DNA of 49,767 bases from an uncultured Lachnospiraceae bacterium (GCA_902476265.1 CABSCP010000036.1:1-49767), one strand, 5' to 3'; shown: positions 26,084 through 35,018, counted from the stretch's first letter. The notes: generated by a model from the letters alone, not told the origin. Translations and numbers: made by a program.

Positions 26084-26251
26084 AAAAACCTCCTTTTGTC
26101 CCTGACAACTTACTGTAAGTATATCAGAAAAGTCTTTAGAAAATTTTTATTTTTCTCCAAATCCTACAGAAAGTTTAAAATATTTTCTGATAAGCTAAGG
26201 ACAGAAAAGGAAAAAGGACATTGTTTCCTGAGTGGGAAAGGAGCCTGAAAA
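26084..26251. promoter_or_regulatory. Divergent regulatory region with repeated CAGAAA boxes
   Basis: This 168-bp AT-rich gap separates the response regulator from the lipoprotein operon. (C/T)AGAAA occurs at 26125-26130, 26137-26142 (12 bp apart, direct), 26167-26172 and 26202-26207, with the inverse TTTCTG at 26184-26189. A small palindrome, ACTTAC-T-GTAAGT, lies at 26108-26120. The stretch TTTAAAATATTTTCTGATAAG (about 26174-26194) resembles one upstream of the second lipoprotein gene. No good -35 box is seen, consistent with activator-dependent expression by an OmpR-type regulator; this is inference. Confidence 0.4.
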
Positions 26252-28543
26252 ATGACATTGATCAAAAGAGGAAAACGGATTGCAGCGCTGATTCTGGCGT
26301 TGGCACTTGGGCTTAGCGGATGTGCAGGTCAGGATTTTGAAGGAAAGGAGACCTCCGGAGAAAAACAGCTTGGCCGCTATGTGGAAGAATTCTGGAGAAG
26401 CAGCAAAAACATGGACAGGTGCAGTTCCTTCACCCGGCTGGAGGACGGCAGCCTGGCGGTCTTTTCCTTTGACTATGGGCCTTACCGGTCACAGGATGAA
26501 GGAAAGACCTGGGAGAGCTGGCTGACGGAGTGGTATGAGGCAAACCGCAATGTCCGTTTTCAGTGTGCCGCCATCGCGCCGGACGGCCGCCTGTTTGCAG
26601 GATATGTGGACTACAGACAGACAGCGCAGACCGGACAGGAAAATGGGTTCTTTGTGCGATACCAGCTGGTGGACGCGCAGGGAAAAGGAAGAGAACTTGC
26701 GATTGAAGAGATGAGAGGGGAAGGGCGGCAGGAATGGATTATGAATTGCTGGTTTGCGCCGGACGGAACGCTCTATGGGGCGGATCATCAAAGCCTGTAT
26801 GAGATTTCGGCAGAAGACGGCGGTCTGAAGAAAGTGCTGGAGGGAGAAAAAGCGGTGGAACAGCTTTGCTTTTGGGAGAATGATCTGCTGGCAGTCACTG
26901 CCAAAGGAGCCCTTCTTTATGACCGGGAAACGAAGGACTTAAAGGACAGTGACGCTGCGCTGGACGATTTTATCCGGGAAAAAGCGGCCGCCGGAGGAGA
27001 ACAGATCCACTATGCATCGGGAGACTATAATGTTTATCTGACCTATGGGCCGGATGGCACGCTGTATCTGGCCTGTGCGGAGGGGATTTACGCCCATAAG
27101 ATGGGCGGCGGTACCATGGAGAAGCTGTTGGAAGGTTCTCTGTGCAGTCTGGGCGATCCTGACCGGCCCGTTTACGGGATGCTTGTTTTGCCGGAAAACG
27201 GATTTCTGATGTTCTATCAAAACGGGATAGGGAAGATCACTTATGATGAGGATATGCCTTCCGTGCCGGAAAAGGAACTGAGGGTTTACAGCCTGCAAAA
27301 AGACGAAGTGGTGCAGAAGGCGGTGAGCCTGTTCCGTCAGGACCACCCGGAGGTTTATGCGAATTATGAAATCGGCATGAGTGAAAACAGCGGGCAGACC
27401 ACCGAGGATGTGATCAAGGCGCTGAATACGGAAATCCTGGCCGGAAAGGGGCCGGATGTACTGATTTTAGACGGGTTTCCGATGAAATCTTACATGGAAA
27501 AGGGGCTTCTGGCTGACTTATCCCAGGTGTTGGAAGCGGCAGAAGAAAAAGAAGAATTGTATGACAGTCTGGCCGGGGCTTTCCGGACAGAGGGGAAAGT
27601 ATATGCGATTCCCGTGCGCTGTAAACTGCCGGTCGTGATGGGCCCTGAGGATCTGCTTGAAAATGGGAATGGATTGGAAGCGCTTGTGGCAGGCATCGGT
27701 GTGCTGCGGGCCAAAAAAGAAAGCGGCTCTGTGATGGGCGGAATCACTCCTTATGGTGTACTGCGCATGCTCGCCCTTTCCAGCGCACCTTCCTGGGAGA
27801 AGCCGGACGGCAGCTTGGAGGAAGAAAAGATACGGGAATTTTTAGCGGCAGCGCAGCAGGTTTATGAACAGGAGAAAAAGGGAGTTACCCAGGAAGAAGT
27901 GGAGGAGTTTGGACAGGGCAGAATGTCCGGACCTGCCATAAAAGGGGTGCTGACGGAAGATATCTGGCTCATGGCAGATACGAATGCATTCCAAGTATTT
28001 ATGGAAGAAAGCAGAATGGGGATAGGGATTGTGAATGACTGCTTTGCACTGGAAATCGTTTGCTCCGTTCCGCGCCAGAAAACAGGGGTGATGTATGACC
28101 GGTTCACCGGCCAGTCGGAGAATGTTTTCCTGCCCTATACGATTGCCGGAATTTCGGCATCTGCGGGGGAAAAGAAGATGGCGGAACAGTTTCTTGAATT
28201 GATGCTTTCAGAGAAAGCGGGAAGCAATTCGGGATTTTATGCGAATAAAGCGGTGAATGAAGGGAACATTTCGTTAAACAGAGAGGGAGACAGCCTCATT
28301 GGATCTATGACGATTGAGACGGAGGACGGTAACCTGGGAGCACTGGATGTTTACGGGCTCACCGAAGAAGATATGACCTGGTTTGATACCACCATGCAGT
28401 CTTTAAAAACTCCTTATCTGCCCGGCAGTATTCTGGAAAATGCGGTTCTGGAAACCGGGGTTAAGGTGCTGGAGGGAGAGATGGATATTCCGGAAGCCAT
28501 GACGGAAATACAGGGAAAAGTGAAGCTTTCCCTGGCGGAGTGA
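26252..28543 (+). CDS. Lipoprotein: N-terminal BNR/Asp-box propeller fused to extracellular solute-binding protein (copy 1)
   Basis: This 763-residue lipoprotein has a signal peptide and lipobox LSGC (Cys about 24). Residues about 45-335 look like a beta-propeller: an Asp box S-x-D-E-G-K-T-W (SQDEGKTWESW) and repeated FAPDGTLYGA/GPDGTLYLA blades. From about residue 343 (LRVYSLQKDEVVQKAVSLFRQ) it reads as a family 1 extracellular solute-binding protein, with ALNTEILAGKGPDVLILDGFP and AIPVRCKLPVV segments. The ligand is unknown; the fold suggests a sugar or peptide-like compound. AAAGGAG precedes ATG 26252. It is paralogous to the next gene and precedes two importer permeases. A propeller joined to an SBP is unusual. 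Confidence 0.82.
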   Translation: MTLIKRGKRIAALILALALGLSGCAGQDFEGKETSGEKQLGRYVEEFWRSSKNMDRCSSFTRLEDGSLAVFSFDYGPYRSQDEGKTWESWLTEWYEANRNVRFQCAAIAPDGRLFAGYVDYRQTAQTGQENGFFVRYQLVDAQGKGRELAIEEMRGEGRQEWIMNCWFAPDGTLYGADHQSLYEISAEDGGLKKVLEGEKAVEQLCFWENDLLAVTAKGALLYDRETKDLKDSDAALDDFIREKAAAGGEQIHYASGDYNVYLTYGPDGTLYLACAEGIYAHKMGGGTMEKLLEGSLCSLGDPDRPVYGMLVLPENGFLMFYQNGIGKITYDEDMPSVPEKELRVYSLQKDEVVQKAVSLFRQDHPEVYANYEIGMSENSGQTTEDVIKALNTEILAGKGPDVLILDGFPMKSYMEKGLLADLSQVLEAAEEKEELYDSLAGAFRTEGKVYAIPVRCKLPVVMGPEDLLENGNGLEALVAGIGVLRAKKESGSVMGGITPYGVLRMLALSSAPSWEKPDGSLEEEKIREFLAAAQQVYEQEKKGVTQEEVEEFGQGRMSGPAIKGVLTEDIWLMADTNAFQVFMEESRMGIGIVNDCFALEIVCSVPRQKTGVMYDRFTGQSENVFLPYTIAGISASAGEKKMAEQFLELMLSEKAGSNSGFYANKAVNEGNISLNREGDSLIGSMTIETEDGNLGALDVYGLTEEDMTWFDTTMQSLKTPYLPGSILENAVLETGVKVLEGEMDIPEAMTEIQGKVKLSLAE

Positions 28544-28657
28544 TTGGATAACAGACAGGGAGCAATGATTTTTTACTTTTTTGGAGTTTTAGAGATGAAT
28601 TAAAAATTTTTCTGTTAAGATGCCTGTATGACAGGGCATCGGAAGGGAGCGTATCAA
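28544..28657 (+). promoter_or_regulatory. Intergenic region between the two lipoprotein paralogues with a duplicated promoter-like segment
   Basis: The AT-rich stretch around 28598-28620 (TTAAAAATTTTTCTGTTAAGA) is similar to the stretch before copy 1 and includes the TTTCTG box (28609-28614). It suggests that the promoter/operator was duplicated with the gene and that copy 2 can be expressed separately. No consensus -35 is visible. Confidence 0.35.
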
Positions 28658-30979
28658 ATGTCAGCTACGAAAAAAGGAAAGAGGACGGCAGCGCTTATTT
28701 TGACCCTGGCCCTGTTTGTGAGCGGCTGCGCCGGGGCGGACACGGCCGAGAAGCCGGTACCGGAGGACAAACAGCTGGGGCGTTATGTGGAGGAGTTCTG
28801 GGAAATACAGGATCTGGGAAGATGCGGTTCCTTCACCCGGTTAGCGGACGGCAGCCTGGCGGTTTTTTCCTTTAATTATGGACCTTTTCGTTCCACAGAT
28901 GAAGGGAAGACCTGGGAGAAATGGCAGAACGAATGGTATGAGCAAAACAAGACCACAGCTAATTTCCAGTGCGCTGCTTTTGCTCCGGACGGCAGCCTGT
29001 TTGCAGGGTACTTCAATTACGGGGAAACCGCAGAGGAGGAGACAGAAGGAGAGCAGGAAGAGGATTCCGGCAGTGCTTTTGACTTTACGATGTCCTATCA
29101 GATGGTGGATGTAAACGGTCAGGCCAGATCCCTGGAAATAGAAGAGATGAACGGGAAAAATGACAGGCAGCGGATCGTAGATTGCTGGTTTGCGCCGGAC
29201 GGAACACTTTATGCCGCCGATTATGAAAGCCTTTATGAGGTTTCTGTCGCAGACGGCAGCCTGACCAAGATTTTAGAGGGAAAATGGCGGCCGGAACAGG
29301 TCTGCTTTTCGGGAAATGATCTGCTGGCAGTGACCATCGGAGGCGTCCTTATCTATGACAGGGAAACGAACGAGTTAAAGGAAAGTGATCCTGTCCTGGA
29401 CGATTTTGTTAAGGACAAGGCGGGAACAGGGGGCAATACGATCCGGTATACTTCAGACAATTATAATGTCTATCTGGCCTGCAGCAGTGACGATATGCTG
29501 TATCTGGTCTGTGACGAAGGCATTTATGCCCATAAAATCGGCGGAGGCACTGTGGAAAAGCTGTTGGAAGGCTCCCTGTGTACCATGGGGGATCCCGATC
29601 AGTACATTTTCGGAATGCTGCCCCTTGCAGAAGATGCCTTTCTGGTGCTGTATCGAAAGGGCATGGGAAAAATTGCCTATGATCCCGATATGCCTTCCGT
29701 TCCGGAGAAGGAACTGAAGGTTTACAGTCTGAACAAGGATGATGTGGTGCAAAAGGCGGTGAGCCTGTTCCAACAGGCTCATCAGGATGTCTATGTGAAT
29801 TATGAAGTGGGAATGAAGGAAAACAGCGGACAGACCGCCGAGGATGTGATCAAGGCGCTGAACACGGAAATCCTGGCCGGGAACGGACCTGATGTTTTGA
29901 TTTTGGATGGTTTTCCCATAGAATCCTACATGGAAAAGGGACTGCTTTTGGACCTGACAGAAGTGCTTTTGGAGGGAGAAGGGAAAGAAGAAATTTATGA
30001 TAACGTGGCCGGGGCCTTCCGAAAGGAGGGAAAAGTGTTCGCCCTTCCCATGCGCTGTAAACTGCCCCTCATGATCGGGCCCAAAGACCTGCTGAAAGAA
30101 GGGGAGGGACTGGAAACCCTTGCGGCATGTACCGATGCGCTGCGGAGGGAAAAAGAAAACGGCAGCGTGATGGGCGGCGTGCTTCCCTACGCTACGCTGC
30201 GGCTTCTCTCTCTGGCAAGCGCGCCCTCCTGGGAAAAAGAGGACGGCAGCATGGAGGAAGAAAAGGTGGAGGAATTTTTGCGCATTGCAAAACAAATTTA
30301 CGAGCAGGAGAAAAAGGGCGTCAGCGATGAGGAGATCGAAGATTTTGGCGGCAGCCGGTTCTCCGATCCGGTCACCAAAGGGATTCTGACAGTGGATACC
30401 TGGCTGCTGGCAGAGAATGCGGCGACGCAGGTGTTTTTGGATGACAACAGAATGGGGATGGGGCTGGCGGACAGTGACTGGTCCCTGGAACTGCTGTTTT
30501 CGGCCAAACGCCAGAGGGAAGGGCTCATGTGCGGCACGCTTTTGGGGCAGTCTGAGAATGTGTTCCTGCCCTATACCATCGCAGGGATTTCGGCTTCTGC
30601 CAGGGAAAAGGAAATGGCGGAGCAGTTTGTGGGCGTGATGCTTTCCAGGGAAGCGGGAAGCGGATCCGGATTCTCCGTGAATCGGGCGGTGAATGAAGAA
30701 AATCTGGCAGTAAATGGCGCAGGCGGCGGCTCCTACGGAGCCATGGTCATCACCGGTGATGACGGAACGGAAGCCACTCTGGATATTTACGGTCTGAGTG
30801 AGGAAGAACTGGAATGGTTTGATGAGGTCATGCAGTCCTTAAAAACCCCCTATCTGCCCGGCGGTGTTCTGGAAAATGCGGTGCTGGAAACCGGAGAGAA
30901 GGTGCTTTTGGGAGAACTGGACATTCCGGAGGCCATCACGGAAATACAGGGAAAAGTGAAACTGTCCCTGGCGGAGTGA
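28658..30979 (+). CDS. Lipoprotein: N-terminal BNR/Asp-box propeller fused to extracellular solute-binding protein (copy 2)
   Basis: This 773-residue paralogue of the preceding gene has the same architecture: lipobox VSGC, an Asp box (STDEGKTWEKW), blades with FAPDGTLYAAD, and an SBP part from about residue 353 (LKVYSLNKDDVVQKAVSLFQQ). Much of the sequence matches copy 1, but there is a Glu-rich insertion in the propeller (ETAEEETEGEQEEDSGS), and loops around the expected ligand site differ, hinting at different ligands. ATG 28658 is chosen because AGGGAG (28644-28649) is 8 nt upstream; an earlier ATG at 28628 lacks a site. The stop is 1 bp before the permease ATG, so it is tightly coupled to the transporter. 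Confidence 0.82.
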   Translation: MSATKKGKRTAALILTLALFVSGCAGADTAEKPVPEDKQLGRYVEEFWEIQDLGRCGSFTRLADGSLAVFSFNYGPFRSTDEGKTWEKWQNEWYEQNKTTANFQCAAFAPDGSLFAGYFNYGETAEEETEGEQEEDSGSAFDFTMSYQMVDVNGQARSLEIEEMNGKNDRQRIVDCWFAPDGTLYAADYESLYEVSVADGSLTKILEGKWRPEQVCFSGNDLLAVTIGGVLIYDRETNELKESDPVLDDFVKDKAGTGGNTIRYTSDNYNVYLACSSDDMLYLVCDEGIYAHKIGGGTVEKLLEGSLCTMGDPDQYIFGMLPLAEDAFLVLYRKGMGKIAYDPDMPSVPEKELKVYSLNKDDVVQKAVSLFQQAHQDVYVNYEVGMKENSGQTAEDVIKALNTEILAGNGPDVLILDGFPIESYMEKGLLLDLTEVLLEGEGKEEIYDNVAGAFRKEGKVFALPMRCKLPLMIGPKDLLKEGEGLETLAACTDALRREKENGSVMGGVLPYATLRLLSLASAPSWEKEDGSMEEEKVEEFLRIAKQIYEQEKKGVSDEEIEDFGGSRFSDPVTKGILTVDTWLLAENAATQVFLDDNRMGMGLADSDWSLELLFSAKRQREGLMCGTLLGQSENVFLPYTIAGISASAREKEMAEQFVGVMLSREAGSGSGFSVNRAVNEENLAVNGAGGGSYGAMVITGDDGTEATLDIYGLSEEELEWFDEVMQSLKTPYLPGGVLENAVLETGEKVLLGELDIPEAITEIQGKVKLSLAE

Positions 30980-30980
30980 G

Positions 30981-31853
30981 ATGAGAAGAAAACGAAGAAT
31001 TGCGAAAAAAAAGTGGATATGGATCAGCTTTCTGTTCCCCAGTCTTTGCGGCGTGTTCCTGTTTTATGTGCTCCCCTTTGGGGATGTGGTGCGCCGTTCC
31101 TTTCTGACGGCGGTGAGCGGCACCTTTGTGGGCCTGGAAAATTACCGTACCGTATTTCACAATCAGGCATTTTTGCTGGCGGCGAAGAATACGGCCCGGT
31201 TTGCCGCCTGCTGCCTCCCCCTTCTGATTGGTCTGGGCCTTTTTACCGCAGTGCTGATCACGGGAAACAAAAAATTTAAAACTTTTAAAATCGTATATCT
31301 GCTGCCCATGGCGATCCCTTCCGCCACGGTGGTTCTGGTGTGGAAGATGATTTTTGATAAGGCCGGGCTATTAAACGGGATACTGACCCGGGCCGCTCAG
31401 ACGTTTCATTTTTCCCATGTGTTTTCCACCGATTATATGAACACGGAGGCCGCCTTCTGGGTGCTGGTGGCCAGCTACATATGGAAGAATCTGGGGTATA
31501 CCGTCACCTTATGGATGGCCGGACTTTTGAGCGTTCCGGGGGAGATGAAGGAAGCGGCGGCCGTGGACGGCGCCTCAAAACCGCAGATTTTCCTGTATGT
31601 GGTGTTTCCTCAGCTTCTGCCCACCCTGTATACCATTACGGTACTCTCCTTCCTGAATTCCTTTAAAGTATTCCGGGAGGCCTATCTGGTGGCGGGCTCT
31701 TATCCCCAGGACAGCATTTATTTGCTGCAGCATTTGTTCAATAACTGGTTTGTGGACCTGTCTCTGGATAAAATGGCGGCAGCAGCGGTGGTCACAGGAG
31801 CGGTTATGATGGCGGCAATTTTACTGTTGCAAAGGCTTTGGGAAGGAAAATAG
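30981..31853 (+). CDS. ABC sugar-type permease, MalF/UgpA family
   Basis: The 290-residue inner-membrane permease has six predicted helices beginning WIWISFLFPSLCGVFLFYVLPF and the conserved EAA loop EMKEAAAVDGASKPQIFLYVVFPQLLP (around residue 195), which docks onto the ATPase. It belongs to the CUT1 carbohydrate importers. It starts 1 bp after the second lipoprotein gene and is followed by a MalG-type partner. No ATP-binding subunit gene lies in this cluster; a shared MsmK-type ATPase elsewhere would be needed for import. Confidence 0.92.
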   Translation: MRRKRRIAKKKWIWISFLFPSLCGVFLFYVLPFGDVVRRSFLTAVSGTFVGLENYRTVFHNQAFLLAAKNTARFAACCLPLLIGLGLFTAVLITGNKKFKTFKIVYLLPMAIPSATVVLVWKMIFDKAGLLNGILTRAAQTFHFSHVFSTDYMNTEAAFWVLVASYIWKNLGYTVTLWMAGLLSVPGEMKEAAAVDGASKPQIFLYVVFPQLLPTLYTITVLSFLNSFKVFREAYLVAGSYPQDSIYLLQHLFNNWFVDLSLDKMAAAAVVTGAVMMAAILLLQRLWEGK

Positions 31854-31858
31854 AGAGG

Positions 31859-32761
31859 ATGTTACAGACGAGATCAGGAAGAAAAAGAAGAAAGCGTTAT
31901 GGGGGGATCCTGGGAAAAGCAGCCGGGCGGCTGACCGCTTTTTGTGTACTTTTGGCATTTGGAATTGTGATTTGCCTGCCGGTAGGGCTGCTTTTGTCAG
32001 GCTCCATCACCGGCGCTTATGAGATGCACGAAATGCTGCTGCCCATGCTGCAAAAAGGAGACGCGTTCATTGCCTGGAAATGGCTTCCTGAATTTCCGGA
32101 CTTTTCCGGATATGGAAAGCTGCTTTTTTCCACTCCCCAGTTTTTTGTTTTGTTCTGGAATTCCGTGAAGATTACGGGGCTGATTCTTCTGGGTCAGCTG
32201 GCGGTGGCGGTCCCTGCCGCCTGGGCTTTTGCGGTATATCCCATCCCTTTTAAAAAAGTGCTTTTTACCGGATATATCGTGCTGATGCTGCTCCCCTTTC
32301 AGGTGACCATGCTCTCCCAGTATCTGGTGCTGGACCGAAACGGGCTTTTAAACACCCATTGGGCGATCATACTGCCCGCCGTCTTTTCCACCTTTCCGGT
32401 CTTTTTGATTTACAGAAGCTTTTCCCAGCTGCCGGAAAGCCTGCTGGAAGCGGCGCGGATTGACGGGGCCGGAGAGTGGTATGCTTTTTTTCACATCGGT
32501 CTGCCGCTGACGGAGGGCGGCATTCTGTCGGCGATGATTTTAAATTTTCTGGAGTGCTGGAACTTAATTGAGCAGCCGCTGGCCTTTTTAAAGGAGAGAT
32601 CCTTATGGCCGCTGTCTTTGTATCTGCCCCAGATCGGGCTGGAACAGGCGGGATTTGCCATGACGGCATCGGTCATCACGCTGCTGCCGGCGCTTTGCAT
32701 ATTCGCGTTCGGGCAGGATTATCTGGAACAGGGCATTTCCGCTTCCGGGATCAAGGAGTGA
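31859..32761 (+). CDS. ABC sugar-type permease, MalG/UgpE family
   Basis: This is the second permease of the CUT1 pair, about 300 residues with six helices (first FCVLLAFGIVICLPVGLLLSG) and the EAA loop ESLLEAARIDGAGEWYAFFHIGLPL near residue 205. The N terminus is Arg/Lys-rich. The start is uncertain: ATG 31859 lies 5 bp after the upstream stop with GAGAGG directly adjoining, and a TTG at 31838 that overlaps the first permease by 16 bp is an alternative. It ends 41 bp before the HlyD-type gene. Confidence 0.9.
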   Translation: MLQTRSGRKRRKRYGGILGKAAGRLTAFCVLLAFGIVICLPVGLLLSGSITGAYEMHEMLLPMLQKGDAFIAWKWLPEFPDFSGYGKLLFSTPQFFVLFWNSVKITGLILLGQLAVAVPAAWAFAVYPIPFKKVLFTGYIVLMLLPFQVTMLSQYLVLDRNGLLNTHWAIILPAVFSTFPVFLIYRSFSQLPESLLEAARIDGAGEWYAFFHIGLPLTEGGILSAMILNFLECWNLIEQPLAFLKERSLWPLSLYLPQIGLEQAGFAMTASVITLLPALCIFAFGQDYLEQGISASGIKE

Positions 32762-32802
32762 AACGATGAGAAAAACGGTTGGGACAGGAGGACTTTAAGA
32801 AT

Positions 32803-34896
32803 ATGGAACTTTGGAAGGGAAAAAGGAAAATTGTGATTGCAACGGCGGTACTTTTGTCTGTCATGCTTTTATTCACGCTGATTTCCAAGAGTGTTTACGC
32901 CTATCAGCTGCCTCAGATCACGGTGGAAGAAGCCGGAAAGCGGACGGTGGGAAAGCGTATCCGTCTTTTTGGGCATGTCTCCCAAAGCAGGGAATATGCG
33001 GTATCGGCTCTGCCCGGCATAAAAACAGACGCTGTTTTTGTGACCCCGGGGGATGAGATCGAGGAAGGGACGCTTTTGTTCACTTTAAATGAAGCGGACT
33101 TAAAGGAACAGATTGCGGCCCGGGAGCTGTCCGTCAAAAAACTGGAGGTGCAGATCGCCACGCTGGAATATAACCAAGGACTGGAAAACCAGAAAAAGGC
33201 AGATCAGACCAACCGGGCGCTGGAAGATTACATGGACTCGGTATCGGATAACAATGTGACACAAGACCGGGCGCTGACCAAAGAAGAACAGGCCAGGCAG
33301 GATCTGCAGAAACATCTGGAGGACGCCCCTCAGATCACCAAAAATTCCGACCGCCAGGCCGCCAGGGATGAATACGATCAGTGGGTGGAAAGAGGAAAGG
33401 AACTGCAGAAAGAAGTGGAGCGGCTGACCGATGAGCTCAAAGAGGCGGAAAAACAGGTGGAGGCGGCCCAGAAAGCTTATGATGAGGCGAAGGCTGCTGC
33501 CGGCGGAGTGTCCTTTGCGGAGGAAACGGTCTATCAGGCTGCCGATGAAAAAGCGGCAAAAGCGGAGGAGCATCCGACCACGGGAACAGAGGAACCTGTA
33601 GAATCGGCGGCAGAAGAGCCGGAAGAGGAGGCCGCGCCGGATAACGAAAGCGGGACGACGGAACCAAAACAGGAAGAGTCCCTGTCGAATACGGCCCCTT
33701 CTGCGCCTGAGGAATCCTCATCAGATGCCGGCCCTTCTACATCGGATGAGTCTTTGCCAAGTGACGAAACGGTTCCTTCGAATGAGACTTCTCCGGAAAC
33801 GGGAGAACCTGACGGAGAACAAACGATTCCCGGCACAGATGGTTCTCAGGAGAATAAGATGCCGGGGACAGAGGATGATTCCAATCCATCAGGTGGGGGT
33901 ACGTCTTCTGTGCTCGAAGAAGAGGATGGGCAGGAACTGGCTGAGTTAAAAGCTCGTCTGGAAAAAGCGATTGCCAGGCGGGATGCCTGCAGCGCAGAGC
34001 TGGAGAAGGCAAAACGAAAGCTGGAGGATCATCAGGCTGAAGGCAGGACGAAACCGGATTTTTCCGGAGAGGATGCAGAAAAGAAAAACTGGGAAGCCCA
34101 GTCGGAAACGTTGGAGCGGAATGTACAAAGCGCCCAGTGGGCCTATGAGGACAGCCTCCGTCAGAAACAAAAGGAGCTGCAGGAGGCGAAACGGAAGGTG
34201 GATGACGCCGCAGGACCGGAAAATATCCAGGATACCCTGACACTGTATCAGCTGGAACTTTCCTATGAACGGGAGGTGCTTGACCGGTACCGGACGCTGC
34301 AGAAACAGGGATGCCAGGTCATGGCGGATGCAGGCGGGATCGTCACCGGCGTCAATGTGTCCGCCGGAAACGATACACCGGACGGAGCGGCTGTAGTTTA
34401 TGCGGCAAAAGACAATGACCTGAAATTTATCGCTTCCCTGTCGAAGGAAGATAAGGAGTATATCGGTCAGGGGACGGAAGGGACGCTGGAAATCGGCGAC
34501 CGGAAGGAGAAAATCCCGGTAGATTATATACAGCAACAGGCGGACGGCAGTTACACCGCAGAATTTTTTCTCCCGGAAGGCCTGGGGAAAATGGGGTTAA
34601 ACGGTTCCTTTACCGTTGAGTATCAGTCAAAATCCTATCGGCAGTGCATTCCGGTCAATGCCCTTTATGAGGAAAACAAGCGGTACTATATTTATGTGGT
34701 GCGCAGGCAGCAGGGCATTCTGGGAGAAGAGCTGGCGGCGGAAAAACGGTTTGTGGAGGTACAGGAGCAAGGCGACAGCTATGTCGCGCTGGGGGACAAT
34801 GCGCTGGCGGAGGGCGAAGAAGTGATTGTCACCACAACCAAAGGGTTAAGTGACGGTGCGGTGGTCCGTTACCGTCTGAAGGAGCAGTCGGAATAG
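32803..34896 (+). CDS. HlyD-type membrane-fusion (periplasmic adaptor-like) protein with Ser/Glu/Pro-rich insert
   Basis: The 697-residue protein has one N-terminal membrane helix (about 12-34), a lipoyl-like half (VSALPGIKTDAVFVTPGDEIEEGTLLFTLN), a long coiled coil (about 90-245), a low-complexity acidic Ser/Thr/Pro/Glu-rich insert (about 249-376), a second coiled coil (about 377-500), then lipoyl and beta-barrel parts (GIVTGVNVSAGNDTPDGAAVV; KFIASLSKEDKEYIG). This is the membrane-fusion architecture that links exporters to the cell envelope. AGGAGG at 32786-32791 supports ATG 32803; a TTG at 32779 is less likely. It ends an operon of importer-type permeases and lacks an adjacent MacB-like partner, so its job is unclear. 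Confidence 0.85.
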   Translation: MELWKGKRKIVIATAVLLSVMLLFTLISKSVYAYQLPQITVEEAGKRTVGKRIRLFGHVSQSREYAVSALPGIKTDAVFVTPGDEIEEGTLLFTLNEADLKEQIAARELSVKKLEVQIATLEYNQGLENQKKADQTNRALEDYMDSVSDNNVTQDRALTKEEQARQDLQKHLEDAPQITKNSDRQAARDEYDQWVERGKELQKEVERLTDELKEAEKQVEAAQKAYDEAKAAAGGVSFAEETVYQAADEKAAKAEEHPTTGTEEPVESAAEEPEEEAAPDNESGTTEPKQEESLSNTAPSAPEESSSDAGPSTSDESLPSDETVPSNETSPETGEPDGEQTIPGTDGSQENKMPGTEDDSNPSGGGTSSVLEEEDGQELAELKARLEKAIARRDACSAELEKAKRKLEDHQAEGRTKPDFSGEDAEKKNWEAQSETLERNVQSAQWAYEDSLRQKQKELQEAKRKVDDAAGPENIQDTLTLYQLELSYEREVLDRYRTLQKQGCQVMADAGGIVTGVNVSAGNDTPDGAAVVYAAKDNDLKFIASLSKEDKEYIGQGTEGTLEIGDRKEKIPVDYIQQQADGSYTAEFFLPEGLGKMGLNGSFTVEYQSKSYRQCIPVNALYEENKRYYIYVVRRQQGILGEELAAEKRFVEVQEQGDSYVALGDNALAEGEEVIVTTTKGLSDGAVVRYRLKEQSE

Positions 34897-34909
34897 GCGG
34901 CCGGAATGG

Positions 34910-34939
34910 TTGCCGTGAACAGGTTCTCTGTGTTATACT
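34910..34939 (+). promoter_or_regulatory. Candidate sigma-A promoter before the RpiR genes
   Basis: TTGCCG (34910-34915), an 18-nt spacer and TATACT (34934-34939) lie just after the HlyD gene. A terminator-like hairpin begins about 10 nt after the -10 box. Confidence 0.5.
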
Positions 34940-34949
34940 GAATAAAAGG

Positions 34950-34985
34950 GCCGGTGTGTGAATCTTTTTTTCACCGCCGGCTTTT
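34950..34985 (+). terminator. Hairpin terminator between the HlyD gene and rpiR
   Basis: GCCGG (34950-34954) pairs with CCGGC (34977-34981) and an inner GTGAA pairs with TTCAC, followed by TTTTCG. It probably ends the lipoprotein/permease operon. Because it lies downstream of the candidate promoter it could also act as a leader attenuator for the RpiR genes. Confidence 0.6.
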
Positions 34986-35018
34986 CGCCTGATTATGGGA
35001 AAAGGGGAGAGACTTGTG

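Noticed and set aside
33437..34243. Several alternative frames over the Ser/Glu/Pro-rich part of the HlyD gene
   Set aside because: Low-complexity coding sequence produces open frames on both strands; the main frame continues unbroken through the region with coiled coils on both sides.
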